Assembly: GCA_003162415.1 (NCBI GenBank)
Contig: PMOL01000013.1
Span: forward strand, 345,320-409,319
Direction of reading: 5' to 3'
Length of the DNA: 64,000 nt
Origin: Candidatus Dormiibacterota bacterium
GTDB taxonomy: Bacteria > Chloroflexota > Dormibacteria > Aeolococcales > Aeolococcaceae
In this document: positions 17,538 through 25,835 of the stretch, in pieces
Position numbering within the stretch: the first letter of the stretch is position 1
Layout: the number at the start of each line of letters is the position of its first letter
The notes under the pieces: model-generated
Seen by the model: the letters and a program-made list of their open reading frames with translations, nothing else
Database searches by the model: none
Told to the model about the DNA's origin: nothing
Translations under genes and position numbers: made by a program

Positions 17538-17945
17538 CGAATCTGGCGCGTCGGCCGAAAAGGATTGCCTTCGACGCGCCGTGGTGCACGCGGGGTATGC
17601 CTACTGCGGCCATGCCGGTCAGCGGAGATGACGTGATGAAGCTCACCCTTCGCTGATCGGCTCACGACCGAATCGTAGCTGAGGCCGTGGCGAAACGGAC
17701 AAGTTTGGTGTCCGCCAAGCTCACGCTGCACGAGCTACGAGCCAATCGCCTCGAGCGGTCCTCCCCCCTGGTTCTGCAGCGCGGTCCGCGGCGCTAGTGA
17801 CCCTCGTAAAGCTCGTGGCATGCGGGCTTCGGCACACCGCGTCGTCGGATCACACGACAGATGGTTTGCATCGCTTGACATCGGCCGGCTCGCTGGCGTA
17901 GGAAACACACATCAGGCAGATACTGGGAGATACGAGGAGGCCCAA
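17538..17945. other. Intergenic region
   Basis: This is about 400 bases upstream of the small two-TM gene. A 65-codon minus-strand frame (17534-17731) ends in a TTGA overlap with the zinc-ribbon gene, but its composition does not look coding. No RNA gene is seen. Confidence 0.4.
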
Positions 17946-18251
17946 ATGGCTGTGGCAATCCCTGACAATTCGACGCCTACTCAGACCGAGCCGAAGGGGT
18001 CGCCGCCCCCCAACGACGCCACGCCAATTGGAGGAGCCGGATCGGGAGCGGACGACACACAATCGCGATCAGTGGTGCTTGCGGTGATCATATTCCTTGG
18101 GCTCTTTTCACTCGTCGGATTGGTGGGCGTTATCGGACTGATGGCGAACGGCAGTAAGACGAGTTCCGACATTGCGCCGCTCACGACGCTGGTCGCCGGC
18201 GCGGTGGGAGGCCTTGCAGCGATGCTTGCATCGACGAAGACGACCAAGTAG
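17946..18251 (+). CDS. Small membrane protein with two TM helices
   Basis: The 101-residue protein starts at an ATG with GAGGAGG 5 bases upstream, which rules out the longer in-frame start at 17820. A hydrophilic Pro/Thr-rich N-terminus of about 40 residues precedes two hydrophobic helices (VVLAVIIFLGLFSLVGLVGV and LTTLVAGAVGGLAAMLAS). No domain is recognised. It is convergent with the next gene. Confidence 0.75.
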   Translation: MAVAIPDNSTPTQTEPKGSPPPNDATPIGGAGSGADDTQSRSVVLAVIIFLGLFSLVGLVGVIGLMANGSKTSSDIAPLTTLVAGAVGGLAAMLASTKTTK

Positions 18252-18267
18252 GTGGGTGAGGCGCCTC

Positions 18268-18915
18268 TCAGTCCTCAAACGACGCGGGAGGCCGGTGGAC
18301 AACGATGCCGTCGGGCTGATGCGCATCGTCTCGCGAGATCGTGACCGTGATGCGCAGTCGCTCGCGCCAGGCACGCTCGACCAGGTTCTCGATCTCGCGC
18401 TCTCGGCTGAGCAGAATGCGCTCTCCATCCTCCGTGTCCAAAAGGAACCCTTCGAAGTCCCCGAACCGGTCGAACATCAACCCCGCGACCTTACCGCTGT
18501 AGTGGAGCCGACCTTCTCGGCGTTCGTGGCGTGGCCGAAGCCGTCCCCCGTCGCCCCGCGACGACGGAGCGATGGCGCTCGGATCCCCACCCAACGCTGA
18601 GACGCGACCCGCAATCTGTTCCAGATAACGACGCATCACCGGATGCCATCGATTCTGGTGCGGAATCCCCTTGGCAATCCAGCGCAGCACCGGGAGGAGC
18701 CGTTCTTCCGGTGCGAGCAGTGCTGCTTTGGTCTCCACCGGGATGCTGAGCTGGAACGTTCCCAGCACGCGCCGCCAGCGCACGAGATCTGGTCCGACGG
18801 GCTCGTGTCCCACCTGAAGCTCGATGCTCGGTTTGGAAGGTACTGGGGTCGGTCGCCCGGCAAACGCATTGGTTATCTGCCGGGTGATGACCGAGAAAAC
18901 TTCCCCGAGCTTCAT
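18268..18915 (-). CDS. Hypothetical protein with a conserved-looking C-terminal domain
   Basis: About 215 residues from the ATG at 18915. The longer frame upstream has arginine/serine-rich composition typical of non-coding GC-rich DNA. The C-terminal 75 residues (YSGKVAGLMFDRFGDFEGFL, then EDGERILLSREREIENLVERAW) look like a compact beta-strand plus helix domain. The start lacks a Shine-Dalgarno site and could be leaderless. The gene is divergent from the 55-aa gene at 19055. Function unknown. Confidence 0.65.
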   Translation of the reverse strand: MKLGEVFSVITRQITNAFAGRPTPVPSKPSIELQVGHEPVGPDLVRWRRVLGTFQLSIPVETKAALLAPEERLLPVLRWIAKGIPHQNRWHPVMRRYLEQIAGRVSALGGDPSAIAPSSRGDGGRLRPRHERREGRLHYSGKVAGLMFDRFGDFEGFLLDTEDGERILLSREREIENLVERAWRERLRITVTISRDDAHQPDGIVVHRPPASFED

Positions 18916-19054
18916 GGTGCCGGGCAGATCAACAGTCAGCGGCTGCCAGGCTGATAGGCGGCGGGCCGACCGCACGGTGGTCACCGCTGCGGCAGCCACG
19001 TCGCCGTCGGGCGGCGTCGGACAGCACCGGGACGCCTGGCTACACTGCCTTGCT

Positions 19055-19222
19055 GTGGAGACCCGGGAAGTACGAGTCGAGGAAGCCTGCCAACGATATG
19101 GCCGCGCCCTCATCACGGCCATGCGCGAGGTCCTCGAGGAGGTCGATGAGCAGCATCGCGATGTCCTGCTCAGATTGACGTATGCTCGGTCGCGATCGGT
19201 ATCTCGGCTTAGTTCCAAGTGA
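19055..19222 (+). CDS. 55-residue helical protein, apparently leaderless
   Basis: The GTG at 19055 follows TACACT (19041-19046, a good -10 box) by 8 bases, as expected for a leaderless transcript. The product starts VETREVRVEEACQRYG and is highly charged and helical (ITAMREVLEEVDEQHRDVLL). The next gene follows after 16 bases with its own ribosome site, so the two probably form an operon. Family unknown. Confidence 0.55.
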   Translation: METREVRVEEACQRYGRALITAMREVLEEVDEQHRDVLLRLTYARSRSVSRLSSK

Positions 19223-19238
19223 CTGAAGAGAGGTGGGC

Positions 19239-20102
19239 GTGGCTGATCTTCGCTGGATGAAGCCGCCAGGTATGTGGCAGCAACTCAACAATGCCGTGGT
19301 GCCCAACGGCACAGAGATGGCGATGCAGGCGAACAACGACGACCGACCTGAAGGTTCCTTCCGCGTACTCCGGGCCTATGCGCCACTCGCACGTGGAGTC
19401 CGTGCGATCGCGCGGCGGCCCAAATATGCGGATCAGAACGATGTGTATCGCGCACGACGAGTCCCAAGCGTGAGTTCAACCTTGCGCTCCGAGCTTTTTC
19501 CTGTAACTGCTGCGGGTCAACTCCACACGCATCGTTGGGTATTTCGAGGTGACGGCGGGGAGGATTCAACCAAGCTCCGAACGTCGCGGCTCGTCGATGT
19601 ATCCGTGGGCGTTACGACCCCGCCGATTCCTCTTCCGCACATTCCCGTCCCCGTACCACCAATCCATATCAAGGGACGAATTGCGGCTCCAAAGGATCCC
19701 CGCATCACTTTGTCGATCGTTTCGCCGTTTCACTACGACGGTTTGTCCTTCGATCAAGTGCTCGACGACGTCTTGCGTGAGATTCAGATTGATTCCGAAC
19801 CGGGTGCCGATGACGGCACCGCCGCTAGCGCCCTCCTGCAGTATCGAAGTGCAGCTCCTGGCTGGGAAGTCTGGCTCGACGAGGAGTTCCGCAACCTAGA
19901 GGTCGACGATGGTGAGCAAGTGGAGTTCACTGTGAATGTGGGTCCGGGCAGCGTTGGTGACTATCCCTTCGCAATCATCGCGACCGACAGAAGGTCGGGT
20001 GAATTCTCAGTGTCGAATGTCGTAGTTGCGCAGCTTGATGAAAATCGGGGCTTTAGTCTCCTTTTCGGAGACAACGAATCCGACGACCAATCAGGCGGCT
20101 AG
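19239..20102 (+). CDS. Hypothetical protein, 287 aa
   Basis: The GTG at 19239 has GAGAGG 5 bases upstream; a GTG two codons earlier is less well placed. A Pro-rich hinge (TTPPIPLPHIPVPVPP, near residue 130) separates an N-terminal half with charged and aromatic segments from a C-terminal half that looks beta-rich (GRIAAPKDPRITLSIVSPF, EQVEFTVNVGPGSVGDYPF). The tail is acidic (LLFGDNESDDQSGG). No signal peptide or membrane helix is seen. No family is recognised. It follows the 55-aa gene and is the last gene before the recombination scar. Confidence 0.7.
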   Translation: MADLRWMKPPGMWQQLNNAVVPNGTEMAMQANNDDRPEGSFRVLRAYAPLARGVRAIARRPKYADQNDVYRARRVPSVSSTLRSELFPVTAAGQLHTHRWVFRGDGGEDSTKLRTSRLVDVSVGVTTPPIPLPHIPVPVPPIHIKGRIAAPKDPRITLSIVSPFHYDGLSFDQVLDDVLREIQIDSEPGADDGTAASALLQYRSAAPGWEVWLDEEFRNLEVDDGEQVEFTVNVGPGSVGDYPFAIIATDRRSGEFSVSNVVVAQLDENRGFSLLFGDNESDDQSGG

Positions 20103-20636
20103 CGTCGGTCCCCGCCCTGGCGCTCTTGGATGTCAACGACCTGTCCAGCCTTAAGACGAGGGAATCGCTTGTCGATCCACTCGATCGCTTCGGCGAGCTG
20201 TCCCGTTGTTCCACGAACTGTGAACTGGGTTGGACACCACCGTCGCCCAGACTAGTACTCATTTCCTGATACGGGTTGCGTTCGACTTAGAGTGCTTTCG
20301 TCCGGAAATGTTTGGAAAGGGATTGATCCCCACAAGTTGGAAATGCTTGAGCTCAGCTGCACCGGAAAGTTGTGTGAAGGGCTTTCCGCGTTTCTACGCA
20401 CTCACGCGCTAGAAACGTTTCTGGCAAACTAAGCGAAGGACGCCGCGATCTGGTCGAGTGGTTCCTCGCCCGTCAGTAACTCGAACGCGACCCGCAACGC
20501 TGCCTCGAACTACGGTCCTCGTCTTCGCGTGATCCCTGGCCCCGATAAGCCGAACGATACATCGCCCAGCGATCCTAATTGGGCCAGCAATTGGGCCACG
20601 AAAAACGGACAACCCTTATCCCACAAAGGACATCAA

Positions 20637-20669
20637 GTGCCGAGAAGGGGAATCGAACCCTCCTAAGCT
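20637..20669 (-). repeat. tRNA 3'-end fragment (candidate attachment-site remnant)
   Basis: On the minus strand GAGGGTTCGATTCCCCTTC followed by TCGGCA has the TTCGATT T-loop, a T-stem with one mismatch and an acceptor 3' strand. No matching 5' half (GCCGAGA...) is found upstream. Such isolated 3' ends are typical duplicated att cores of integrative elements. Confidence 0.4.
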
Positions 20670-20902
20670 TCCTCAAAACAATCGGAAGAAGCGCCGTCCG
20701 AACTCGAGGGAGCGGCTAGGAAGCGCTACGTGACGCCGTAGCTGGCCAGAGATATTGGCCCGGTATTGGCCCAGCGCCTCCAAGCCCCACGAGGGCGCGG
20801 CGTTTCGTGGACAGGTGAGAGGACACTCGGCTGGCCAAGGTTCACGAATGTCTGTTGAAGACCCTATCCCCAGGATCAGCGGGAATTGTCGGCTGCTCAG
20901 TC

Positions 20903-20986
20903 TTAGCCAGAGGTAGCGATTGCCGGTGCGCTCGCGAGGTCAAAGACGCGCTGCCGAAACTCCCTCGGATAGCCCCGTCTGCCCAT
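20903..20986 (-). pseudogene. IS3-family transposase OrfA fragment
   Basis: From the ATG at 20986 the minus strand reads MGRRGYPREFRQRVFDLA, the characteristic opening of IS3-family OrfA helix-turn-helix proteins. The homology stops after about 20 codons and the frame ends at 20903. The rest of OrfA and all of OrfB are missing, so only a relic remains. Confidence 0.6.
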
Positions 20987-21174
20987 GCTGTCCTCCGGCT
21001 GGGACAGCAGCATTGCAGTCCAGTAATCCGACTCCACGAAACCCAGGGCGCACCAATCGCCATAAACGGAACAATCCCGGAACTGCTCACTCAGCTCTGA
21101 ACCTTGCGTGTCAGGCAATCTCCGAGTAGGATCCTGCGTTCACGAACGGGTGCCTGGGTACCGTAGGGAGATGG

Positions 21175-21876
21175 GTGAAAAACTGGGTCGTCCGAGGCAG
21201 CCTGCTGGTGGCTGCAGGTGCCATGGTCGGACTCGGCGTCTGGCGCGGAGTCTCTGAACTCACCACGTCGACGACGACTGCGACGACAACGCCGGCCCCA
21301 ACGCCAAGTGCGACATCAGGATCTACTACTCCGACAAGTAGCACCGTCACAACCACTGTTCAGACGACCGGGTCCGATACTTTGGAACTCGGTTTACTCG
21401 GGGCAGGGGCCCTCTTCGTCTTCATGGCCGCGTTTTATTCACGGATCTCCAAGATCACGTTGCCGGGCGGCCTTGGCTTCGAGTTATCGGCGTCCGACAC
21501 CCAGAAGCTCACCAAGAAGGTGGCCCAGAAGATCCGTGCCCGCCTCCCTACCCAGGCGGCCGGCAATCCGCTCACGACCCATGGATCACTGCGCGCGTTC
21601 TCCTTCTTATCCGCGAACAATCTTGCGGATCCGGAACCAGCGGCAACAGTCGAGGAATCAGCTATCCAGGCGGGGAAAGCCTCGGTACTCGCCTCGCGTT
21701 ACGCGCAACAACTGCTGCGCTTGGCAAATTCGGAGGCGCTTCTGCGGGTCCGTGCGGCCGAACTTGGTATCGTCGATCAGGCGGACATTGCCGCCTTGAT
21801 GCGCGGCGAAATCAACGACCATGTCGCGGATCTGCTAGCCGAACGAGCGGTCGGCGATGCTGGTGGTGGCGGGTAG
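21175..21876 (+). CDS. Two-TM membrane protein, 233 aa
   Basis: The GTG at 21175 has GGGAG 5 bases upstream. An N-terminal helix (GSLLVAAGAMVGLGVW), a 45-residue Thr/Ser/Pro stretch and a second helix (LLGAGALFVFMAAFYSR) place the Thr-rich loop outside and the C-terminal 140 residues in the cytosol. The cytosolic part starts with ITLPGGLGFELSASDTQKLTKK, a motif style seen in membrane proteins of conflict islands, and is otherwise helical. It lies just after the scar and is convergent with the STAND operon. Function unknown. Confidence 0.7.
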   Translation: MKNWVVRGSLLVAAGAMVGLGVWRGVSELTTSTTTATTTPAPTPSATSGSTTPTSSTVTTTVQTTGSDTLELGLLGAGALFVFMAAFYSRISKITLPGGLGFELSASDTQKLTKKVAQKIRARLPTQAAGNPLTTHGSLRAFSFLSANNLADPEPAATVEESAIQAGKASVLASRYAQQLLRLANSEALLRVRAAELGIVDQADIAALMRGEINDHVADLLAERAVGDAGGGG

Positions 21877-21979
21877 CGCCCTGTTTGGGTGGATTATGTC
21901 GCAGAGAGTCGGCGTCGTACCACGTGTGGTGTGAAGCACCCGCCGCATTGGCTGGGCAGCCTCTCGACCCCCTTTGTCC

Positions 21980-22342
21980 TCAACGGGGCGGAATGGCGTG
22001 AAGCGTCGCCAGCGTTCCTAGCGACACTAGGATCAATGTCGCAGCCCCTAGAGCGATGAGACGGCCTCGGACTCGCTCAACTGCAGATCCGAGAACTGCA
22101 CGCTTCTCTGCAGCCGTCAGATTCGGAGTGATTAGGGGGTTGGCGTCCGCGTGTGCTCGATCGATGATCGTTGCTGTCACCGCCAGGCTGATTGCGGAGC
22201 CGAACCAGGGAAGGCAAGCAAAGACGACATTGCGGATATTGAGATCCATCGAGGACGATTCCACTGCCCCCGTGAGGAGATTGACTCCTGCCGCGGCAAA
22301 AATGCCGGCTAGAAAGTTCAGTAAGGCGGGTGGTGGAGTCAT
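21980..22342 (-). CDS. Small membrane protein at the end of the STAND operon
   Basis: The 120-residue product has three or four hydrophobic helices (ALLNFLAGIFAAAGVNLL, VVFACLPWFGSAISLAVTA, LIALGAATLILVSLGTLATL) with a charged loop (TAAEKRAVLGSAVERVRGR). The ATG overlaps the STAND gene stop in an ATGA, so the two are translated together. A membrane partner may localise the NTPase or act as a pore-forming effector; this is inference. Confidence 0.75.
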   Translation of the reverse strand: MTPPPALLNFLAGIFAAAGVNLLTGAVESSSMDLNIRNVVFACLPWFGSAISLAVTATIIDRAHADANPLITPNLTAAEKRAVLGSAVERVRGRLIALGAATLILVSLGTLATLHAIPPR

Positions 22343-24996
22343 GAGCCGGGCTCGAGCGGCATCCAGGCCGGCCCCCGCACCCTGTGCCCCAGCTTATTCA
22401 AGCGCTCGACGATCTCGTCCCACGTGTCACGACTGATCGCGAGCTCCGCATCGCGACGCAGCGCACGTGCTTGCTGTTCGACTTCACGCCACTCCGGAAG
22501 CGACAACTGGAAGGCGGCTGCCTTCGACTCCGTTGCGAAGTTGGCGGCTGCCTCACGATCGCTTATGTTCATCCCGACGGCGTCAAGCACACGTTCAAGA
22601 TCAAGAAAGAAGAGTTCGCGTGCGGCGGGCGTTACTTCATCCAAGGTAGGTACAGATTCTTCGAGCGTCTGCATTTCGTAGGTGGCAACACCCTCCAGCA
22701 GGACCGCCAGCTCTCGCTTCACAATTGCCCAGACAATCGCCACGAGTTCGCTGGCGATGAACGCCACCTTACTGCTCTCCGTCCCCGCGTCGGGTGCTAG
22801 GCGAGACGTCTCGACCCACGCGGATCGATCTCGAGCCCACGAGATCAGCTGTGACATATCGGCGCTGACGTCACGCCATCGCTCACCGGCAAGGAGACTC
22901 GCCTCGAGAACGAGAGCTGTATCGATTTCGCTGCCTGGCTGACCCCAATCGCTTCGCTTGCTCTTGAGGTATGCGGCGCCAGCCACCATCACAGGCTCAT
23001 GCATCTGCACACCCGCTTGCCCTAACGCGGCGAGGCACATTGCAGTGGTCATGAGCTGACTATTCCAGGCACCGCTTCCGCTCTCCCAAGCGCCGAATGA
23101 GTACGGGCCCGGAGACGGGCTGCGCAGCCAGTCACATGCACGCCTCACAACATCACTAGATTCGTAACTGTCGCCAGCGCTCCTCAGCCCGAGAATGACA
23201 CGGGCTGTGATCCACGGCACACGAGCTGGGTAGAAGTTCCCATCCGGCTCTTGCGCGGTAGCTGCAATGGCCTTCAGCGTTTCAATCCGCGAAGCCTGCC
23301 TCTCGGGTGCAGCACCCTCGAGACCCAGAAGTAGCCCAGTGACCCACGTCCGATGCATGCGATCCATATCGATGCCATCGGCCCTCATCGGCGACACTCC
23401 GACTCCGTCTTCGGCTCGCATCGCCTTCTGAATCTCGGGAAAGTCGAACCACTCGGCCGTCACCTCACCGATCGGTCGAGGGAGTCGAGATCCGTCACCA
23501 TAGTCCCACGCTGATCGGACGAAGTCAGCAGACAACTGCCACTCTTCCCGCTTGTGGAGCTGTGCAAGAGCATCGCAAGCGAAGACACACGAAGCCAGAT
23601 TGCGGCCCCACGTCGGATCGTCGCGCGCATGCTTGACTAGGTATGCGCCCAGAACACTAAGCGACTGCCAACATCGCGCCAGAAACGCGCTTCCGTGCTG
23701 ATCGCTCCCAGATTCGGCTAAGCCGACAAGATCGAGCTTCTCGAGCGTCGCGAGTATCTGACGATCGCCTGCGGTGCGAAGGAAGTCAACAGCGACTCTT
23801 CCTGGTGACTGTAGCATCCCTACGTCGCTACCCCACTCCCGTCGAGCGTATCTCACCAGCAGAGCAGCGAGGCTCTTGTGGCCGACGCTCAAAGCGTCCC
23901 CGTCACTGACTATGCATCTACTTCGCTGGAGGCGCTCAATCGCGTCTTGATCAAGGGTAGCTGCGTAGCTCTTGGTGACCTCAATCTCATACATGCCTAA
24001 AGATGCGAACCAGAAGAACAGCGTGCGGCTTGCATGGTCGAGATCCTCGACTCCTGGCCTCTCGGCAACGATCAATCCGCTAACTTCATCGAGGGTTGGT
24101 ACCTTTCCATACTCGCTGAAGTACTTCAGGGCTACGGCCGCAATCAGTACGTCACCCTGCGCCAGGTGCGAAACGGCAGCACCAACCTCGCTCGAGCAGT
24201 CTGCTGTGGCAATCAGATCGCGAATCACCTCCTCACCATGCACAACGACATCGGCCACTTTCAGACCGATACGGTCGCGCATGGCCCATACCGATGGCCA
24301 GCCAACGAGTAGCGCCCTAAGGCTCCCGTGTATGTATGGACGTGATCTCCCTATTACGGTGGACATTGATCCGGCGAGCGTCGGATTAGCCTGAACGTTG
24401 TCGATGACGATCAGTACGCGGCCTTCCCCCCGGCTGATCGAAATGAGTATTTCCTCGACCAGCGCTTGATCATAGAGTGATGAATCGATTAGATCGAGCC
24501 AGATAACGGCTCCGCCGTCGGAGATCCAACGGCTCGCCGCTGTGCATGAGCTGACGGTCTTCCCGCTGGCGCTGGATCCTATTAGGAGCACATCGCCGAG
24601 CGTCAGTGCCCGTCCTATTTGCTCGTCACGTGCGGTTGCTGTAGTTCCCACCAGCCGCTCATCCAACGAACTGCGGGTGGGACGCCAAGGTCGACTCGCG
24701 CCCGGCACCCAAGCCTCGCCTAGCATTGCGGCTGCGACGACCGAAAGCGCGCTACCGCCCGATGTCAGCGCTGTTCTTAGTAACGACACAGGACAGGACG
24801 CCTCCCACGTTTCCGAACCATCTCGGACGGTGACATGGGCAAGCCCGGCCTCAGCGTGGACTTCCAGCTGCCCTGTGGGGACGCCCGCGCCTCGAGCCTC
24901 GTTCACCTCGTGCTCGATGATCCTGGCTGCTGCCCGTCCTGAGCGCATCCGATCCGTTTGGCCGAGCCTCATGACAAGATCAGCGGGGAGAGGCAC
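22339..24996 (-). CDS. STAND-like P-loop NTPase with alpha/alpha-toroid-like C-terminal region
   Basis: The 885-residue protein starts at GTG, six bases after the hydrolase stop. Residues 1-110 are an N-terminal domain of unknown type. A Walker A motif GSSASGKT lies at 140-147 and a Walker B strand RVLIVIDN with Asp 199. The helical NTPase extension follows to about 400. From about 545 to 710, repeated helical segments with QEPDGNFYPA, WITARVILGLRSAG and WNSQLMTTAMCLAALG resemble prenyltransferase/terpene-cyclase toroid repeats. STAND NTPases are signal-triggered switches that oligomerise on ligand binding. The toroid would be the sensor and the co-encoded hydrolase or methyltransferases the effectors. 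It is probably cytosolic. Confidence 0.78.
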   Translation of the reverse strand: MPLPADLVMRLGQTDRMRSGRAAARIIEHEVNEARGAGVPTGQLEVHAEAGLAHVTVRDGSETWEASCPVSLLRTALTSGGSALSVVAAAMLGEAWVPGASRPWRPTRSSLDERLVGTTATARDEQIGRALTLGDVLLIGSSASGKTVSSCTAASRWISDGGAVIWLDLIDSSLYDQALVEEILISISRGEGRVLIVIDNVQANPTLAGSMSTVIGRSRPYIHGSLRALLVGWPSVWAMRDRIGLKVADVVVHGEEVIRDLIATADCSSEVGAAVSHLAQGDVLIAAVALKYFSEYGKVPTLDEVSGLIVAERPGVEDLDHASRTLFFWFASLGMYEIEVTKSYAATLDQDAIERLQRSRCIVSDGDALSVGHKSLAALLVRYARREWGSDVGMLQSPGRVAVDFLRTAGDRQILATLEKLDLVGLAESGSDQHGSAFLARCWQSLSVLGAYLVKHARDDPTWGRNLASCVFACDALAQLHKREEWQLSADFVRSAWDYGDGSRLPRPIGEVTAEWFDFPEIQKAMRAEDGVGVSPMRADGIDMDRMHRTWVTGLLLGLEGAAPERQASRIETLKAIAATAQEPDGNFYPARVPWITARVILGLRSAGDSYESSDVVRRACDWLRSPSPGPYSFGAWESGSGAWNSQLMTTAMCLAALGQAGVQMHEPVMVAGAAYLKSKRSDWGQPGSEIDTALVLEASLLAGERWRDVSADMSQLISWARDRSAWVETSRLAPDAGTESSKVAFIASELVAIVWAIVKRELAVLLEGVATYEMQTLEESVPTLDEVTPAARELFFLDLERVLDAVGMNISDREAAANFATESKAAAFQLSLPEWREVEQQARALRRDAELAISRDTWDEIVERLNKLGHRVRGPAWMPLEPGS

Positions 24997-25001
24997 TTTG
25001 G

Positions 25002-25826
25002 TTACCAGCGAATCTCTGCGGTTTTTAGCCAGTCATCGATGGCGGACACGAGTTCGGTCTCTCGACCCGCGAAATTGTGCGGGGCTCCGGGCACGACACT
25101 TCCGATGGATCTACTCTGCGGTCCAGTCAGGATCGACACCGCATCCGGCGGGCTCGGCGTCGCAGCGAAGTCGTCGCCCCCGATGAGCGTGATGATAGGT
25201 ACCGTCGTCCTCGACAACGCCGCACCCGGATCTCCATTCCTTGTTGGGAACTGGTCCCATCTGCCTCCAGGCGTTGTCAGATTCCGCATCGCCCGCGTCG
25301 AGATGAGCCAGGAATCGAACAGCCGCGTTGGAACCAATCCGTGGTCATCGTCTGACGCTCTCTCGAGTTCCTGATGAAGCTTCTCAATGTTGCCTTCGGT
25401 CGCGCGGGAGTAGAAGGCCACCACATCAAAGGGGGCCAACATCACAACGCCCACCACAGACCTGGGCAATCTGTCGGAGACGATCGCGTCCGCGATCTTC
25501 ACAGCACCCAAGCTGTGTCCCTGCAGAAGCACCGGAGTGTGGCTGCTACCAACTAGCGCAAGCCACCGGTCCAAGGCCGGCGCGAAGTCATCGATATTCT
25601 CGTCAATCGCCGTCTCGTCGTGGCCCGGAAAGTTGACTGTTACGAAATCCAACCCATGAGACGCATAGAGTCGGGCTGTACGAGCGATCAAAGCGTTGCC
25701 GTAGAAGTTACCCCACGTGCCGTGCACATGCACAGCAACACCTTTCGAGTTTGCCGTGTGGCTCCATAATCCGTGCAGCGAGCCGTTAGAGTGCTCGACA
25801 GTTACAAGCTCAAATGGCATTTCCAT
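25002..25826 (-). CDS. Alpha/beta hydrolase, 274 aa
   Basis: The protein has an oxyanion strand VAVHVHGTWGNFYGN, a nucleophile elbow LLQGHSLGAVK and a late aspartate (LIGGDDFAATP) and histidine (GAPHNFAGRE), so a complete Ser-Asp-His triad can be proposed. The ATG at 25826 has an AGGAGAG site upstream. The upstream methyltransferase stops 9 bases before it and the STAND gene starts 5 bases after it, so it sits in the middle of a tight operon. It has no signal peptide. It could be an esterase, thioesterase or lipase; the substrate is unknown. Confidence 0.85.
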   Translation of the reverse strand: MEMPFELVTVEHSNGSLHGLWSHTANSKGVAVHVHGTWGNFYGNALIARTARLYASHGLDFVTVNFPGHDETAIDENIDDFAPALDRWLALVGSSHTPVLLQGHSLGAVKIADAIVSDRLPRSVVGVVMLAPFDVVAFYSRATEGNIEKLHQELERASDDDHGLVPTRLFDSWLISTRAMRNLTTPGGRWDQFPTRNGDPGAALSRTTVPIITLIGGDDFAATPSPPDAVSILTGPQSRSIGSVVPGAPHNFAGRETELVSAIDDWLKTAEIRW

Positions 25827-25835
25827 ACATCTCTC

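Larger units (their letters stand above)
20103..21174. other. Recombination scar with mobile-element remnants
   Basis: About 1.07 kb holds no intact gene. It contains a tRNA-3'-end-like fragment, an IS3-type transposase fragment, and two pairs of short repeats of the type attgggccagcaattgggcc (near 20577) and tattggcccggtattggccc (near 20753). The minus strand just before the tRNA-like fragment reads as a basic C-terminus ending RRFFRLF and a TGA, which could be the tail of a lost integrase. That last point is weak. Confidence 0.5.

Noticed and set aside
17534..17731. 65-codon minus-strand frame with TTGA overlap to the zinc-ribbon gene
   Set aside because: His/Arg/Ser-rich non-coding-like composition; the overlap could be chance.
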